64,000 nt of DNA from JANQPX01 sp039197065 (GCA_039197065.1 JBCCUL010000006.1:1-64000); one strand, 5' to 3'; shown: positions 27,976-36,654, counted from the first letter of the stretch. Notes: generated by a model not told the origin, from the sequence alone. Numbers and translations: made by a program.

Positions 27976-28434
27976 TCAATCCCGATGATAGGGATGCCCG
28001 CTCGAAATCGTGCTGGCGCGATAGAGCTGCTCGGTCAGCATCACCTTCACCAACCTATGGGGCCAGACGGCGCGGCCGAAGGCGAGCTTGAGGTCGGCAG
28101 CCTTGATCAGTAACGGATCGAGACCGTCGGCGCCGCCGATGAGGAAGGCGAGCGCCTGATGGCCTTCCTCGCGGAAACGCTCGATCCGCTCGGCGAAATC
28201 CCGACTTGTGAGATCCTTGCCCCGCTCATCAAGGGCGATCAGGGCGGTGCCCGCGGGGAGGGTCTGGCGGATCTTGTCGGCCTCGGCGCTCAGGCGCTTC
28301 GCCTTGTCGCCCTGGGTCTGGGGAACGATGTCGATCGCCTCGATCTTCCAGGGGCAACGCTTCAGATAGGTGTCGACCAGCTCCGCGGTCGCCCCACGGC
28401 GGTCGCGCCCGACCGTGATCAAAAGAATACGCAT
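27976..28434 (-). CDS. rlmH: 23S rRNA pseudouridine-1915 N3-methyltransferase
   Basis: A 152-residue SPOUT methyltransferase that methylates pseudouridine 1915 of 23S rRNA in the assembled ribosome. It shows the family N-terminus MRILLITVGRDRRG, ALDERGKDLTSRDFAERI near 70, FLIGGADGLDP near 98 and the C-terminal knot LTEQLYRASTISSGHPYHR. Length is normal. It lies downstream of rsfS, the order usual in alphaproteobacteria, with a 45-bp gap. Confidence 0.97.
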   Translation of the reverse strand: MRILLITVGRDRRGATAELVDTYLKRCPWKIEAIDIVPQTQGDKAKRLSAEADKIRQTLPAGTALIALDERGKDLTSRDFAERIERFREEGHQALAFLIGGADGLDPLLIKAADLKLAFGRAVWPHRLVKVMLTEQLYRASTISSGHPYHRD

Positions 28435-28479
28435 GCAGCTGTCTTAGGATGGTCCGGCTAAGGCGGCATGGGGCGGCCG

Positions 28480-28851
28480 TTACGCTCCTGCCGACGCCGC
28501 GACTTGATCACCCCGTTCCGTGGGCGGCGTGTCGCCCCAGAGGCGTTCCAGGTCATAAAAGCGCCTGGTTTCGTCCCTGAAGAGGTGGACGATGACGTCG
28601 CCGGCATCGATCAGCACCCAGTCGGACTGGCCGCGGCCTTCTGCGATATTGCCGGCCATGCCCTTCGCCTTTAGGCGTTCCAGCACATGCTCGGCCATGG
28701 CTTCGATATGCCGACGGGAGCTCCCCGTGGCGATCACCATGGTATCGGCTAGGCTGGTTTTTCCGGTGAGATCGATGGTGACGGGGTCGATCGCCTTGTC
28801 ATCGGATAGAGAGGTTTCGATGAGATCGGCGATGTCGATATGAGACGTCAT
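28480..28851 (-). CDS. rsfS: Ribosomal silencing factor
   Basis: A 123-residue protein of the RsfS/Iojap family, which binds ribosomal protein L14 and blocks subunit joining when nutrients are scarce. Family marks are DKAIDPVTIDLTGKTSLAD, VIATGSSRRHIEAMAEHV and DWVLIDAGDVIVHLFRDETR. The frame is open to 28941, but the ATG at 28851 (MTSHIDIADL) gives the normal length. It sits between nadD and rlmH in a conserved cluster. Confidence 0.96.
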   Translation of the reverse strand: MTSHIDIADLIETSLSDDKAIDPVTIDLTGKTSLADTMVIATGSSRRHIEAMAEHVLERLKAKGMAGNIAEGRGQSDWVLIDAGDVIVHLFRDETRRFYDLERLWGDTPPTERGDQVAASAGA

Positions 28852-28916
28852 GGCAGTCGTATCGGTATTTATGATGATGACCCTCCGTTTATCCGTCCTG
28901 CGCCAACATCCTGATT

Positions 28917-29675
28917 TCAGGCCTCTTCTCTGATCGGCCATCCTCGCCGGCTGCGGATCGCCGTACTGGAGATGCGATGCCGGCGCAGACGAAAGTACAC
29001 CCAGGCCGGCGGGACGGAGCGTACGAGGTGCTGAGCATCACACACATCGATCCGATAGTCGGCATAAACCTCGGCAACCCGACCAGCCAACGCCCTGTAA
29101 GAATACGGTTCGCGATCGAAAACGGCAATGGGAACGAGGTTGAGCAACGTTTGCCATGATCGCCACTTGGGCAATTGCAGCAGATTGTCGGCGCCGATCA
29201 ACCATACGAAATCGCAATTTCCTTTGCGCACCAACCAGTTAACCGTATCTACAGTATATTGTGTACCGATCCTTTGTTCCAAATCCGTGACAATCAGCCG
29301 GGGATGACCGGCAATGACCTCTCGGGCGGACGCCATGCGCGCCGGCAGATCGGCCATGTCATCCCTGGATTTCAACGGGTTCTGCGGCGAAACCAGCCAC
29401 CAGACCTGATCCAGCCCGAGCCGCTTCAACGCCTCCAGGCTGATCGCGCGATGCCCCTCATGCGCCGGATTGAACGACCCCCCCAACAACCCCACGCGGG
29501 GACGCCCGCGAGCGTCGACCCGGGAACGCCCGGGAGCGTTGACGTTGGGTTCGTGCGGGCGGGGTGGGTATGCGGGCTCGACGGGAGATGCAGGCGCGAT
29601 TTCGGTCCGTTCGCGGCTAATGCACACCACGGGGCGCCGCCGCGAAGTCAAGCCAGCGGCGGTGCCACCACTCAT
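28917..29675 (-). CDS. nadD: Nicotinate-nucleotide adenylyltransferase
   Basis: A 252-residue enzyme of NAD synthesis that converts nicotinate mononucleotide and ATP to deamido-NAD. It has the nucleotidyltransferase motif GGSFNPAHEGH near residue 70 and ISSTAIR near the C-terminus. The first 55-60 residues before the catalytic domain are Pro/Arg-rich and not conserved. They include a short tandem repeat (VNAPGRSR, VDARGRPR). No later ATG restores a compact N-terminus, so the ATG at 29675, which overlaps the proA stop by 4 bases, is kept; a later GTG is possible. Confidence 0.93.
   Translation of the reverse strand: MSGGTAAGLTSRRRPVVCISRERTEIAPASPVEPAYPPRPHEPNVNAPGRSRVDARGRPRVGLLGGSFNPAHEGHRAISLEALKRLGLDQVWWLVSPQNPLKSRDDMADLPARMASAREVIAGHPRLIVTDLEQRIGTQYTVDTVNWLVRKGNCDFVWLIGADNLLQLPKWRSWQTLLNLVPIAVFDREPYSYRALAGRVAEVYADYRIDVCDAQHLVRSVPPAWVYFRLRRHRISSTAIRSRRGWPIREEA
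29497..29544. repeat. 24-bp tandem duplication inside nadD
   Basis: Two adjacent 24-bp units (29497-29520 and 29521-29544) differ at a few positions and encode two eight-residue units in the non-conserved NadD leader. The period is a multiple of three, so the frame is kept. Confidence 0.8.
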
Positions 29676-30949
29676 GTGGGACGGGTTTGGCCGGTGCCGC
29701 GGACGCGGTAGTTGAAGCTGGTGAGCTGTTCGGCGCCGACCGGGCCACGGGCATGCAGGCGTCCGGTAGAGATGCCGATTTCGGCGCCCATGCCGAATTC
29801 GCCGCCATCCGCGAACTGGGTGGAGGCGTTGTGCATCACGATCGCGCTATCGACCTGGGCGAGGAAGCGCTCGGCCGCCGCTTCGTCTTCGGTGACGATG
29901 CTGTCCGTGTGGTGCGAGCCGTAACCGTTGATATGGGCGATCGCACCATTCAGACCGTCGACGACCTTGATCGAGAGGATCGCATCCAGATATTCGGTGC
30001 TCCAGTCCTCATCGGTGGCGGGCGTTACCCGCGGATCGATGGCCTGGACGGCCTCGTCCCCGCGCAGCTCGCAGCCGGCTCCCGCCAGGCTCTCAATAAT
30101 GTCGGGCAGCAGCGCCTCCGCTGCCGGTCGGTCGACGAGGAGGGTTTCGGCGGCGCCGCAGACGCCGGTGCGCCGCATTTTGGCGTTCAGCGTGATCGCC
30201 CCGGCCTTTTCGGGATCGGCGGCCCTGTCGAGATAGACATGGCAGAGCCCGTCCAGATGGGCGAGCACCGGCACCTTGCTCTCCTTTTGCACGCGCTCGA
30301 TCAAGGATCGACCACCCCGCGGAATGATCACGTCGATGACATCCGCCATGGTCAGCATCAGGCCGACCGCCTGCCGATCGATGGTCGGCACCAGCTGAAT
30401 GGCGGCCTCAGGCAGGCCAGCCTCCGCCAGTCCCTCCTGCAGCGATCCAAGAATGGCATGAGACGAGTGAAAACTTTCTGAACCCCCGCGCAGGATCGCC
30501 GCATTCCCGGCTTTCAGGCAAAGGGCGCCGGCATCGGCGGTGACGTTCGGCCGGCTCTCATAGATGATGCCCACCACGCCGAGCGGCACGCGCACCCGCG
30601 CGATATCGAGCCCGTTCGGGCGTTGCCACCGGGCGATCTCCTCACCGACGGGATCATCCTGCGCGGCAATGGCTTCCAGCCCTGCCGCCATCGCCTCCAC
30701 CCGCTTAGCGTCCAGCGCCAGGCGATCGAGCATGGCGCCTTTCAGACCCCGCTGCTCGGCTGCGGCCATATCTTTGGCATTCGCCTCCAGGATCGCATCC
30801 GTCGAGCGCCTAAGGCTGCCCGCAGCGGCGGCCAGGGCTCGATCCTTGACGGCAGATGGCGCGCTCGAGAGAACGCCCGCAGCCGCGCGCGCTTCACTGC
30901 CGATCCTGGACATCACGGTTTCGAGGTCGGATTGAAGCACGGTCGCCAT
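29672..30949 (-). CDS. proA: Glutamate-5-semialdehyde dehydrogenase
   Basis: A 425-residue NADPH-dependent enzyme reducing gamma-glutamyl phosphate to the semialdehyde in proline synthesis. It belongs to the aldehyde dehydrogenase fold. The catalytic cysteine is in MRRTGVCGAAET, and the family marks PLGVVGIIYESRPNVTADA, LCLKAGNAAILRGGSE and HNASTQFADGGEFGMGAEIG are present. It overlaps nadD by 4 bases. ProB is not immediately upstream as it is in many relatives, but proC lies 1.4 kb away on the other strand. Confidence 0.97.
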   Translation of the reverse strand: MATVLQSDLETVMSRIGSEARAAAGVLSSAPSAVKDRALAAAAGSLRRSTDAILEANAKDMAAAEQRGLKGAMLDRLALDAKRVEAMAAGLEAIAAQDDPVGEEIARWQRPNGLDIARVRVPLGVVGIIYESRPNVTADAGALCLKAGNAAILRGGSESFHSSHAILGSLQEGLAEAGLPEAAIQLVPTIDRQAVGLMLTMADVIDVIIPRGGRSLIERVQKESKVPVLAHLDGLCHVYLDRAADPEKAGAITLNAKMRRTGVCGAAETLLVDRPAAEALLPDIIESLAGAGCELRGDEAVQAIDPRVTPATDEDWSTEYLDAILSIKVVDGLNGAIAHINGYGSHHTDSIVTEDEAAAERFLAQVDSAIVMHNASTQFADGGEFGMGAEIGISTGRLHARGPVGAEQLTSFNYRVRGTGQTRPT

Positions 30950-31243
30950 GGTCTTGTCTCATTCTGGAAGCGGTTGAGGACGGCCGGAAGCCGTCGAGGA
31001 AGGGTCAAGATTACGGCAGAGAAGCCCCCCATGCCAAGCCTGTTGCGATCTGTCCAAGCCTGCCCGATTTCAGGCATCCCTGGTCTTGCGTGGTGGTTTT
31101 TCGTTAATAACTATCAGCGATACTCGGTTCTGGCGGTCTTCGAGGGCGCCCTGGTCGATCGACATCGGCTTGTTTTGCGCCTCGCCGCCCCTAAATCTTG
31201 ATTGAAAGCGCGGCTTTTTACTCCGGCCCGCAGGAGAACGGTT

Positions 31244-31618
31244 ATGCAAACTGACAATCGCCTCTTCGATGACCTCGCCAAAGTGGCCAATGGCGCCCTG
31301 CACACCATGTCCGGTGTGCGCGACGAGATCGAAAATCGCATGCGTGAGCGCGTCGAGCGCTGGCTTAGCGACATGGATATGGTCCCGCGCGAGGAGTTCG
31401 ACGCCATCAAGGCCGTCGCCCAGGCGGCGCGCGCCGAACAGGAGGCGCTGACCGCCCGCGTCGAGGCGCTTGAGAAGAGGATCGCCGTACTCGAAGGCTC
31501 TGGAGCGACCGCCAAACCAGCGCGCGCCAAACGCAGTGCGTCACCTGCCAAGAGCGGTGCGAAAACGAGAAAGGCGCCTGCTCGCAAACCGGCTGCGAAG
31601 CAGAAGACGGCCGACTGA
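31244..31618 (+). CDS. BMFP-domain accessory factor (YqiC/UbiK-like)
   Basis: A 124-residue protein with a helical BMFP domain (MQTDNRLFDDLAKVANGALH to about residue 80), including a leucine-rich coiled coil (LTARVEALEKRIAVLE), then a basic Lys/Ala-rich tail of about 30 residues. Relatives such as UbiK trimerise, bind membranes and assist ubiquinone synthesis. The ATG at 31244 follows AGGAG at about 31231. The frame is open to 31202, but that start lacks a ribosome site. Confidence 0.88.
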   Translation: MQTDNRLFDDLAKVANGALHTMSGVRDEIENRMRERVERWLSDMDMVPREEFDAIKAVAQAARAEQEALTARVEALEKRIAVLEGSGATAKPARAKRSASPAKSGAKTRKAPARKPAAKQKTAD

Positions 31619-31829
31619 GCAGATTTCCATCGACAAACATCCCCTTTGCGTGATGTGGCCAGCCGCCGCTTGCGGTGCCCATCCGGTTTTGGCAGACTCG
31701 AAGCTGTAGGATGCCAGGGTCGCCGGATACCGGTTCGGTATTTTCGATCGAGACCGAGGTGGGCATGGATTGACCGATCGTTCCGACCTTTCGGAACCGG
31801 CATTGGGGATAGCGAACAAGGAGTGCGCC

Positions 31830-32333
31830 ATGGTTGCTATACGCACAGAAACCGAAGAGACAATCGGCAATCCCCTGGATCTCGTAGAGCAGGTTGCGGT
31901 CGCCAATGAGTGGCCGTTTCACCGCCAGACCGAGGACGAACTCGCCGCGGAGATCAGCGGTCACTGGTGCCAGTACCGCCTCTGGTTCTGCTGGCACCCC
32001 GATCTCGGGGTCATGCATCTCTCCTGCGCGCTGGAGATGAAGGTGCCGGCCGGCAAGAAACAGGACATCTATGCCCTGCTGGCCATGGCCAATGAGAAGC
32101 TCTGGCTCGGTCACTTCGATCTCTGGTCCGATGAAAATCTGCCTGTCTTCCGCCATGCGCTTTTGCTGCGCGACGGCGTGGGCGTCAGCGGCGAGCTGAT
32201 GGAGGACCTGATCGACATCGCGGTCGCCGAGTGCGAGCGCTTCTACCCGGCCTTCCAGTTCGTCATCTGGGGCGGCAAACCGCCTGTCGAAGCCCTAACC
32301 GCCGCCATGCTGGAGACGGAGGGCGAAGCTTAG
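31830..32333 (+). CDS. YbjN domain-containing protein
   Basis: A 167-residue protein of the YbjN family, which resembles type III secretion chaperones in fold and has been linked to stress physiology. It has the pattern VEQVAVANEWPFHRQTEDEL, WCQYRLWFCWHPDL and KLWLGHFDLWSDENLPVFRH. The ATG at 31830 follows AAGGAG. The stop is directly joined to the proC start (TAGATG), so the pair is cotranscribed. Confidence 0.88.
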   Translation: MVAIRTETEETIGNPLDLVEQVAVANEWPFHRQTEDELAAEISGHWCQYRLWFCWHPDLGVMHLSCALEMKVPAGKKQDIYALLAMANEKLWLGHFDLWSDENLPVFRHALLLRDGVGVSGELMEDLIDIAVAECERFYPAFQFVIWGGKPPVEALTAAMLETEGEA

Positions 32334-33152
32334 ATGAACGCGCTCGCCGGCCCGCTTCTCCTGGTGGGCTCCGGCAAAATGGGAACAGCACTGCTCAGCG
32401 GCTGGCTCGATCACGGCCTTGGACGCGAGGACGTCTTGGTGGTCGAGCCGGCTGCCGCCGGGCAGGAAGCGGTTTCCGCACTGGGTGTCGACGTCGTCGC
32501 CGGCGTGGATGACATCGCCGACAACCGCGCCTTCCGCGCGGTAATCTTCGCGGTCAAGCCGCAGATGATGGCCGACGTCCTGCCCGCCTATCGCGACATC
32601 GTCGCCAGGGATGCCCTGGTCATCTCGATCGCCGCCGGCACCGCGATCACCAGGTTCGAGACCATGTTCGGCCCGGCCACACCCGTGGTCCGCGCCATGC
32701 CCAATACGCCGGCTGCGATCGGCAAGGGCGCCACAGCGCTCTTCGCCAACCCTCTGGCCAGCGACCGGCAGCGCGATCTCGCCGAAGCCCTGATGGCGGC
32801 GGTCGGCGAGGTTCACTGGCTGGAGAACGAGGAGCAGATGCACGCGATCACCGCCATGTCGGGCGGCGGTCCCGCTTATGTCTTCCTGATGATCGAGACC
32901 CTGGCGCAGGCCGGTATCGCAGCAGGCCTTCCCGAGGCTCTGGCGTGGCCCATGGCGCGCGCGACGGTGATCGGCAGCGGGGCGCTTGCCGCCGCAAGCG
33001 ATGAGCCGGCGTCCGTTCTTCGAAAGAATGTCACCAGCCCCGGCGGCACCACCCAGGCCGCCCTCGAAGTCCTGATGGCCGATGGCGGGATCCAGCCGCT
33101 GTTCGATCGCGCGATCGAGGCGGGCGCCGAACGATCGCGACAGCTGGCCTGA
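32334..33152 (+). CDS. proC: Pyrroline-5-carboxylate reductase
   Basis: A 272-residue NADPH-dependent reductase for the last step of proline synthesis. The Rossmann motif LLVGSGKMGTALLSGW is at residues 8-23, RAMPNTPAAIGKG near 120 and the dimer-domain signature AMSGGGPAYVFLMIE near 170. ATG abuts the upstream stop. It pairs functionally with proA at 29672-30949. Confidence 0.97.
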   Translation: MNALAGPLLLVGSGKMGTALLSGWLDHGLGREDVLVVEPAAAGQEAVSALGVDVVAGVDDIADNRAFRAVIFAVKPQMMADVLPAYRDIVARDALVISIAAGTAITRFETMFGPATPVVRAMPNTPAAIGKGATALFANPLASDRQRDLAEALMAAVGEVHWLENEEQMHAITAMSGGGPAYVFLMIETLAQAGIAAGLPEALAWPMARATVIGSGALAAASDEPASVLRKNVTSPGGTTQAALEVLMADGGIQPLFDRAIEAGAERSRQLA

Positions 33153-33251
33153 CGCTTTTTGAAATTCACGCTTTCCTGTCTGGAGTAGCTTCAGGGGCCC
33201 TGTCTTCTATATTGTCGAATCGGATGTTCCGCCGAAGCTAACCGAGAAGAG

Positions 33252-33320
33252 CCCGCATACCTTCGAATTCCCAGGCTCGTTCTGCGATGACCGTCAACGT
33301 CAATGACGTGGTCACACCAC
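33252..33320 (+). repeat. GTGG-N5-CCAC dispersed element, copy 4
   Basis: It begins CCCGCATACCTTCG, continues with TTCCCAGGCTCGTTCT and CGTCAATGAC, and ends in the palindrome GTGGTCACACCAC (33308-33320). It ends 15 bases ahead of the TetR/COQ9-like start codon, so it directly abuts the ribosome site. Confidence 0.75.
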
Positions 33321-33335
33321 AACGGAGACCAAGAA

Positions 33336-33977
33336 ATGTCTGCTGCAAAAGCCAAATCAGGGGAGGCGTCGTCGCCTGATCTCCTGGTGCCAGCCTTTGA
33401 GATCATTGCCGAGACCGGCTGGCGCGGCTTTTCCTTCACGGAGCTCGCCGAACGCGCCAACCTCTCGATGGCTGATGTGCGCAAGACGTTCAGTGGCCGA
33501 AACGCTCTGCTCGACACCCTCAATCAGCGGCTCGATCAGGCCATGCTGGCGATCGATGGCGACGATATGGAAGACCTGCCGCCGAGGGATCGGGTCTTCG
33601 AACTGATGATGAGCCGCATCGAGGCCATGGCGCCATTCAGAGCGGGCCTTTGCAGGCTGATCAGGGATGCCCGCCGTGATCCCGAACTCATCATCACGTC
33701 CGCCTGCAGGCTGGATCGCTCCATCGCCTGGCTGCAGGATGCCGCCGGTCTTGCGCACGGCTACCGCTCGTCGCCGCTGAACGACATTCGCCGCCGCCTT
33801 CAGCGCCGCATGCTGGCTGCCGTCTATCTGCAGACCCTGAATGTCTGGGCCACCGACGAAAGCTCGGACCTTGCCAAGACCATGGCCGCCCTGGATAAGC
33901 AACTTCGACGCATCGAAAATCTTGCTGGCCTTGGGCAGAGAGGAACAACAGAGGGCATGACGGACGCTGCCGCCTGA
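33336..33977 (+). CDS. TetR-family / COQ9-like protein
   Basis: A 213-residue helical protein with an N-terminal TetR-type helix-turn-helix (FSFTELAERANLSMADVRKTF, about residues 30-50) and a C-terminal part (RRRLQRRMLAAVYLQTLNVW near 160-180) that resembles the COQ9 lipid-binding fold. In alphaproteobacteria such proteins often precede a phasin gene, as here (62 bp gap). It may be a DNA-binding regulator or a ubiquinone-related lipid-binding protein. The ATG at 33336 follows GGAGA. Confidence 0.8.
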   Translation: MSAAKAKSGEASSPDLLVPAFEIIAETGWRGFSFTELAERANLSMADVRKTFSGRNALLDTLNQRLDQAMLAIDGDDMEDLPPRDRVFELMMSRIEAMAPFRAGLCRLIRDARRDPELIITSACRLDRSIAWLQDAAGLAHGYRSSPLNDIRRRLQRRMLAAVYLQTLNVWATDESSDLAKTMAALDKQLRRIENLAGLGQRGTTEGMTDAAA

Positions 33978-34039
33978 TAGCGACGCTTTCGGACGCCGTT
34001 CCCGCAATCGATAATTCTGAGAATCGAGGAGAGCCGATC

Positions 34040-34474
34040 ATGGCGAAAAAGAAAGAAACCCCCTTCGACTACACCGACATGAGCAAGATGTTCAGCAGCT
34101 TCAACGTTCCAGGCGTCGACTGGCAGGAGGTCATGGCCTCGCAGCAAAAGAACATCACGGCGCTGACAGAGGCCAATAACCGCCTGATCGAAGGCGCTCA
34201 GGCCGTGGTGCAGCAGCAGTCCGAGATCATGAACAAGTCCATGACCGAACTCGCGGCCGCGTCACAGGAACTGATGAAGCAGGACAACCCCGAGGCCAGC
34301 GCACAAAAGCGCTTCGATCTCGCCAAATCGTCATTCGAAACCGCCGTCGCCAACATGCAGGAGCTGGCCGAACTCGCGGGCCAATCCAACAACGAGGCGA
34401 TGGAGATCATCAACAAGCGGGCCGCCGAAGCCTTCGAAGAGATCAAGACGCTGATCCAATCGAAGGTGGTGTGA
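34040..34474 (+). CDS. Phasin-family protein
   Basis: A 144-residue amphipathic helical protein of the short alphaproteobacterial phasin family, coating polyhydroxyalkanoate granules. Typical parts are NVPGVDWQEVMASQQKNITA near 23-42, EANNRLIEGAQAVVQQQSEI and the KRFDLAKSSFETAVANMQEL segment. No cysteine is present. The gene follows the TetR/COQ9-like gene, with a GAGGAG ribosome site. Its TGA stop lies inside the palindrome of a dispersed element. Confidence 0.9.
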   Translation: MAKKKETPFDYTDMSKMFSSFNVPGVDWQEVMASQQKNITALTEANNRLIEGAQAVVQQQSEIMNKSMTELAAASQELMKQDNPEASAQKRFDLAKSSFETAVANMQELAELAGQSNNEAMEIINKRAAEAFEEIKTLIQSKVV

Positions 34475-34533
34475 CCACCTCATTGTTTTTGACCGCCTTC
34501 GAAGAACGGCGCTGGCGGCGCGACGGTATGCGG
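34466..34533 (-). repeat. GTGG-N5-CCAC dispersed element, copy 5
   Basis: The palindrome GTGGTGTGACCAC (34466-34478) spans the last codons and the stop of the phasin gene. It is followed by CTCATTG, GACCGCCTTCGAAGAA and CGACGGTATGCGG (34521-34533). The GACCGC/GCGGTT pair could close a long stem on the transcript. Confidence 0.75.
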
Positions 34534-34561
34534 TTTTATGTCGGGGTGGGTTTAGGCTTGA

Positions 34562-35539
34562 TCAGCCGGTGATCTTGTCAAGCAGGTCGCGGGCGGCGGT
34601 TGGGGGCAGGAGGTCGCCATCGGCTACCTTGCGCTCCAATGCATCGAGTTGGGCTCGGGTCGTCGGATCGCGGCGCAGCAGGTCGATCATGGCGGCCTGA
34701 ACTTCGGCCCAAAGCCAGCTTTGCCGCTGCTGCCGGCGTTTCGCCTCGAGCTCGCCGGACGGCTCCAGCGCGGCGCGCTGCCGGAGAACTGCCTCCCAGA
34801 CATCGGCGATGCCATCGCCACGCAGCGCCGAGCAGGCGAGCACTTCCGGCGTCCAGGCGGAACTGGTGGCGCGCTGGAGTTGGAGGGCAGCCCGGTAGTC
34901 CGCGCGCACCCGGCCGGCTTCGGCCAGAAGCTCGCCATCCGCCTTGTTGACGATGACGAGATCGGCGAGCTCGACGATACCGCGCTTGATGCCCTGAAGC
35001 TCATCGCCGGCGCCGGGCGCGAGCAGCAAGAGGAAACAGTCGACCATGTCGGCAACGGCGGTTTCGCTCTGACCGACGCCGACCGTTTCCATCACGATGA
35101 CGCCGAAGCCGGCCGCCTCGCAGGCGATCGCCGCTTCCCGCGTGTTCCTGGCGACACCGCCGAGCACGGCGCCGGCGGGTGACGGCCGTATAAAGGCGTC
35201 CGTCGAGCTGGAAAGCGCCGGCATTCGGGTTTTGTCGCCGAGGATCGAGCCGCCGGAACGGCGGCTGGATGGGTCGACGGCGAGCACCGCGATCTTCCGG
35301 CCGCTCTCAATGACATGCTTGCCGAGCGCCTCGATGAAGGTCGACTTGCCCGCACCCGGCGTGCCCGAAATGCCGAGCTTCAACGCCTGTCCGGTATGCG
35401 GCAGAAGATCGGCGATCAGCGCCTCGGCCCGAACCCTGTGATCCTCCCGCACCGATTCGATCAGCGTAATCGCCCGCGCAAGCGCCCGCCGATCGCCGGA
35501 AAGCACATCCTTCGTGAGGCTCGTGCCATCATCGCTCAT
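34562..35539 (-). CDS. meaB: Methylmalonyl-CoA mutase-associated GTPase MeaB
   Basis: A 325-residue G3E-type GTPase that protects and reactivates B12-dependent methylmalonyl-CoA mutase. Motifs include Walker A ISGTPGAGKSTFIEAL near 58-73, AVDPSSRRSGGSILGDKTRM near 93, VIMETVGVGQSE near 150 and the base-specificity NKAD near 200. The mutase gene is not in this window. The start overlaps a small frame ending at 35536. Confidence 0.95.
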   Translation of the reverse strand: MSDDGTSLTKDVLSGDRRALARAITLIESVREDHRVRAEALIADLLPHTGQALKLGISGTPGAGKSTFIEALGKHVIESGRKIAVLAVDPSSRRSGGSILGDKTRMPALSSSTDAFIRPSPAGAVLGGVARNTREAAIACEAAGFGVIVMETVGVGQSETAVADMVDCFLLLLAPGAGDELQGIKRGIVELADLVIVNKADGELLAEAGRVRADYRAALQLQRATSSAWTPEVLACSALRGDGIADVWEAVLRQRAALEPSGELEAKRRQQRQSWLWAEVQAAMIDLLRRDPTTRAQLDALERKVADGDLLPPTAARDLLDKITG

Positions 35540-35640
35540 GCAAAGCGCCCGCTTTCGGCGGCAGCGCCGCGTGCAGGCTCTTGGCCGAGCAAGGCCTCAT
35601 CCATTCCTTCATCCAATTGGACCAAAAATCCCTCGAACAT
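35536..35640 (-). CDS. Possible 34-residue ORF coupled to meaB
   Basis: A short frame beginning MFEGFLVQLDEGMDEALL and ending in an ATGA overlap with the meaB start. The overlap and the codon choice are gene-like, but there is no visible ribosome site and no known relative. It could be the end of a decayed gene, since the frame is open upstream to 35781. Low confidence. Confidence 0.25.
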   Translation of the reverse strand: MFEGFLVQLDEGMDEALLGQEPARGAAAESGRFA

Positions 35641-35810
35641 CGATACGCACCTAACCGCCGACATCACGAACGGGCTGCTCCTGCGATGGCCAGACATGTC
35701 GATGGGTAAGGCCGCCAAGACACAGGTTTGCAACCGTCCCTGCGGTGATTGCGATAAAGCGACTTCTCTGCAGGCTTTCAAAGCGTTGGTTGCCTACCAC
35801 TGTTCTTGGC

Positions 35811-35846
35811 GAGACTGAGCCCCCTTTATGTGGTCACTCCACCAGC
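35811..35846 (+). repeat. GTGG-N5-CCAC dispersed element, partial copy
   Basis: GTTCTTGGCGAG (35802 onward), TTTATG and the palindrome GTGGTCACTCCAC (35830-35842) resemble the right half of the element. The left half with the CCGCATACC block is missing. Confidence 0.5.
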
Positions 35847-35904
35847 TCAGCCCCATTCACCACGGTGTTTACGATTTCCTACCCCCTTAGCGCTAAATAG
35901 GGTT

Positions 35905-35985
35905 CCGGTCCATGCGATCCTGGGAATCCGCCCGCCCGCATGGAAGATCGGGCCTGGCGCGGATTCCCAGCATCGCATGGACCGG
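35905..35985. repeat. Large hairpin repeat, copy 1
   Basis: Arms 35905-35930 and 35960-35985 are reverse complements with one mismatch in 26 bp; the core is GGTCCATGCGATCC with CTGGGAATCCG. The 29-base loop has its own GCCCG/CGGGC stem. The sequence after it (CCTGGCCGAGAATG to CGGGTTAA) is shared with copy 2. Confidence 0.9.
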
Positions 35986-36038
35986 ATGTGAAGCCTGGCC
36001 GAGAATGTTCAAGATCGGGTTAATACTGCATTCTGTAG

Positions 36039-36316
36039 GACGAACCCGATGCAAGAGCTCGCTTTGGAAATTATCGAGCGATTTCAATGCCTTGTCCATC
36101 GGCAGATGCGAGGAGTGGACCGCGCCGCGGTGCGGCGCACCTGTAGCGACAAGGGACGCTCCCTGCCTGCAGGCCTGCAAGGCCGAAGGTCGGGCCCGTC
36201 ATGCCGGATCTTCGGAGCTTCGCTCCTCCAGACCGTGACCTCTTCCTCTCCCGATCTCAACTACAAGACGATGAAATCATTCGATAACTTTCAAAACAGG
36301 CTCCAAGACGAACCCG
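36039..36316. repeat. MITE-like 278-bp inverted-repeat segment
   Basis: A 10-bp direct repeat GACGAACCCG bounds the segment (36039-36048 and 36307-36316). Just inside, about 41 bp on the left (from 36055) and the reverse complement on the right (to 36303) match at roughly three quarters of positions, most differences being transitions. The centre holds GC-rich sequence with a GGAGC/GCTCC hairpin. No transposase is present; a short frame from 36049 has no recognisable product. Confidence 0.6.
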
Positions 36317-36408
36317 CCTGAACCCTGACCGTTCTGCTCCGCTGCTGAGGGTTTCATGGAGCCTGCTACCCTAACCTTTTGTTAAACTTGCCCTGTTAAG
36401 CCCATCAA

Positions 36409-36488
36409 TGGTCCATGCGACCCTGGGAGTCCGCCCGCTCGCCTGCAAAGATAGGGCGAGGCTCGGATTCCCAGGATCGCATGGACCA
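36409..36488. repeat. Large hairpin repeat, copy 2
   Basis: Arms 36409-36433 (TGGTCCATGCGACCCTGGG...) and 36464-36488 (ending CGCATGGACCA) pair with few mismatches. The loop includes GCTCGCC/GGGCGAG. Upstream is CTAACCTTTTGTTAA (36371 onward) and downstream CCTGGCCGAACGAGG with a TTAA-N7-TTAA site. Confidence 0.9.
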
Positions 36489-36511
36489 TCAAGAAACCTG
36501 GCCGAACGAGG

Positions 36512-36526
36512 TTAAAATCGGGTTAA
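36512..36526. promoter_or_regulatory. TTAA-N7-TTAA site (CtrA-like)
   Basis: TTAA (36512-36515), seven bases, TTAA (36523-36526), directly after hairpin copy 2. The spacing is that of full CtrA boxes in alphaproteobacteria. Binding is not shown. Confidence 0.35.
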
Positions 36527-36654
36527 GAAAACCAAAGCTGCCAACCGACGCCGACGATCAGACAGAACGATCAAGACTCAGGGGCGTGGTGTAAGACGGT
36601 CTCGGCGATCAGGGCGATTTGGCTGATCGGGGTCGCTCCGGGCAGCTCAGGAGC

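Noticed and set aside
36049..36321. 90-residue ORF in the inverted-repeat segment
   Set aside because: It runs across both inverted-repeat arms and has no ribosome site or protein-like domain; it follows from the repeat structure.
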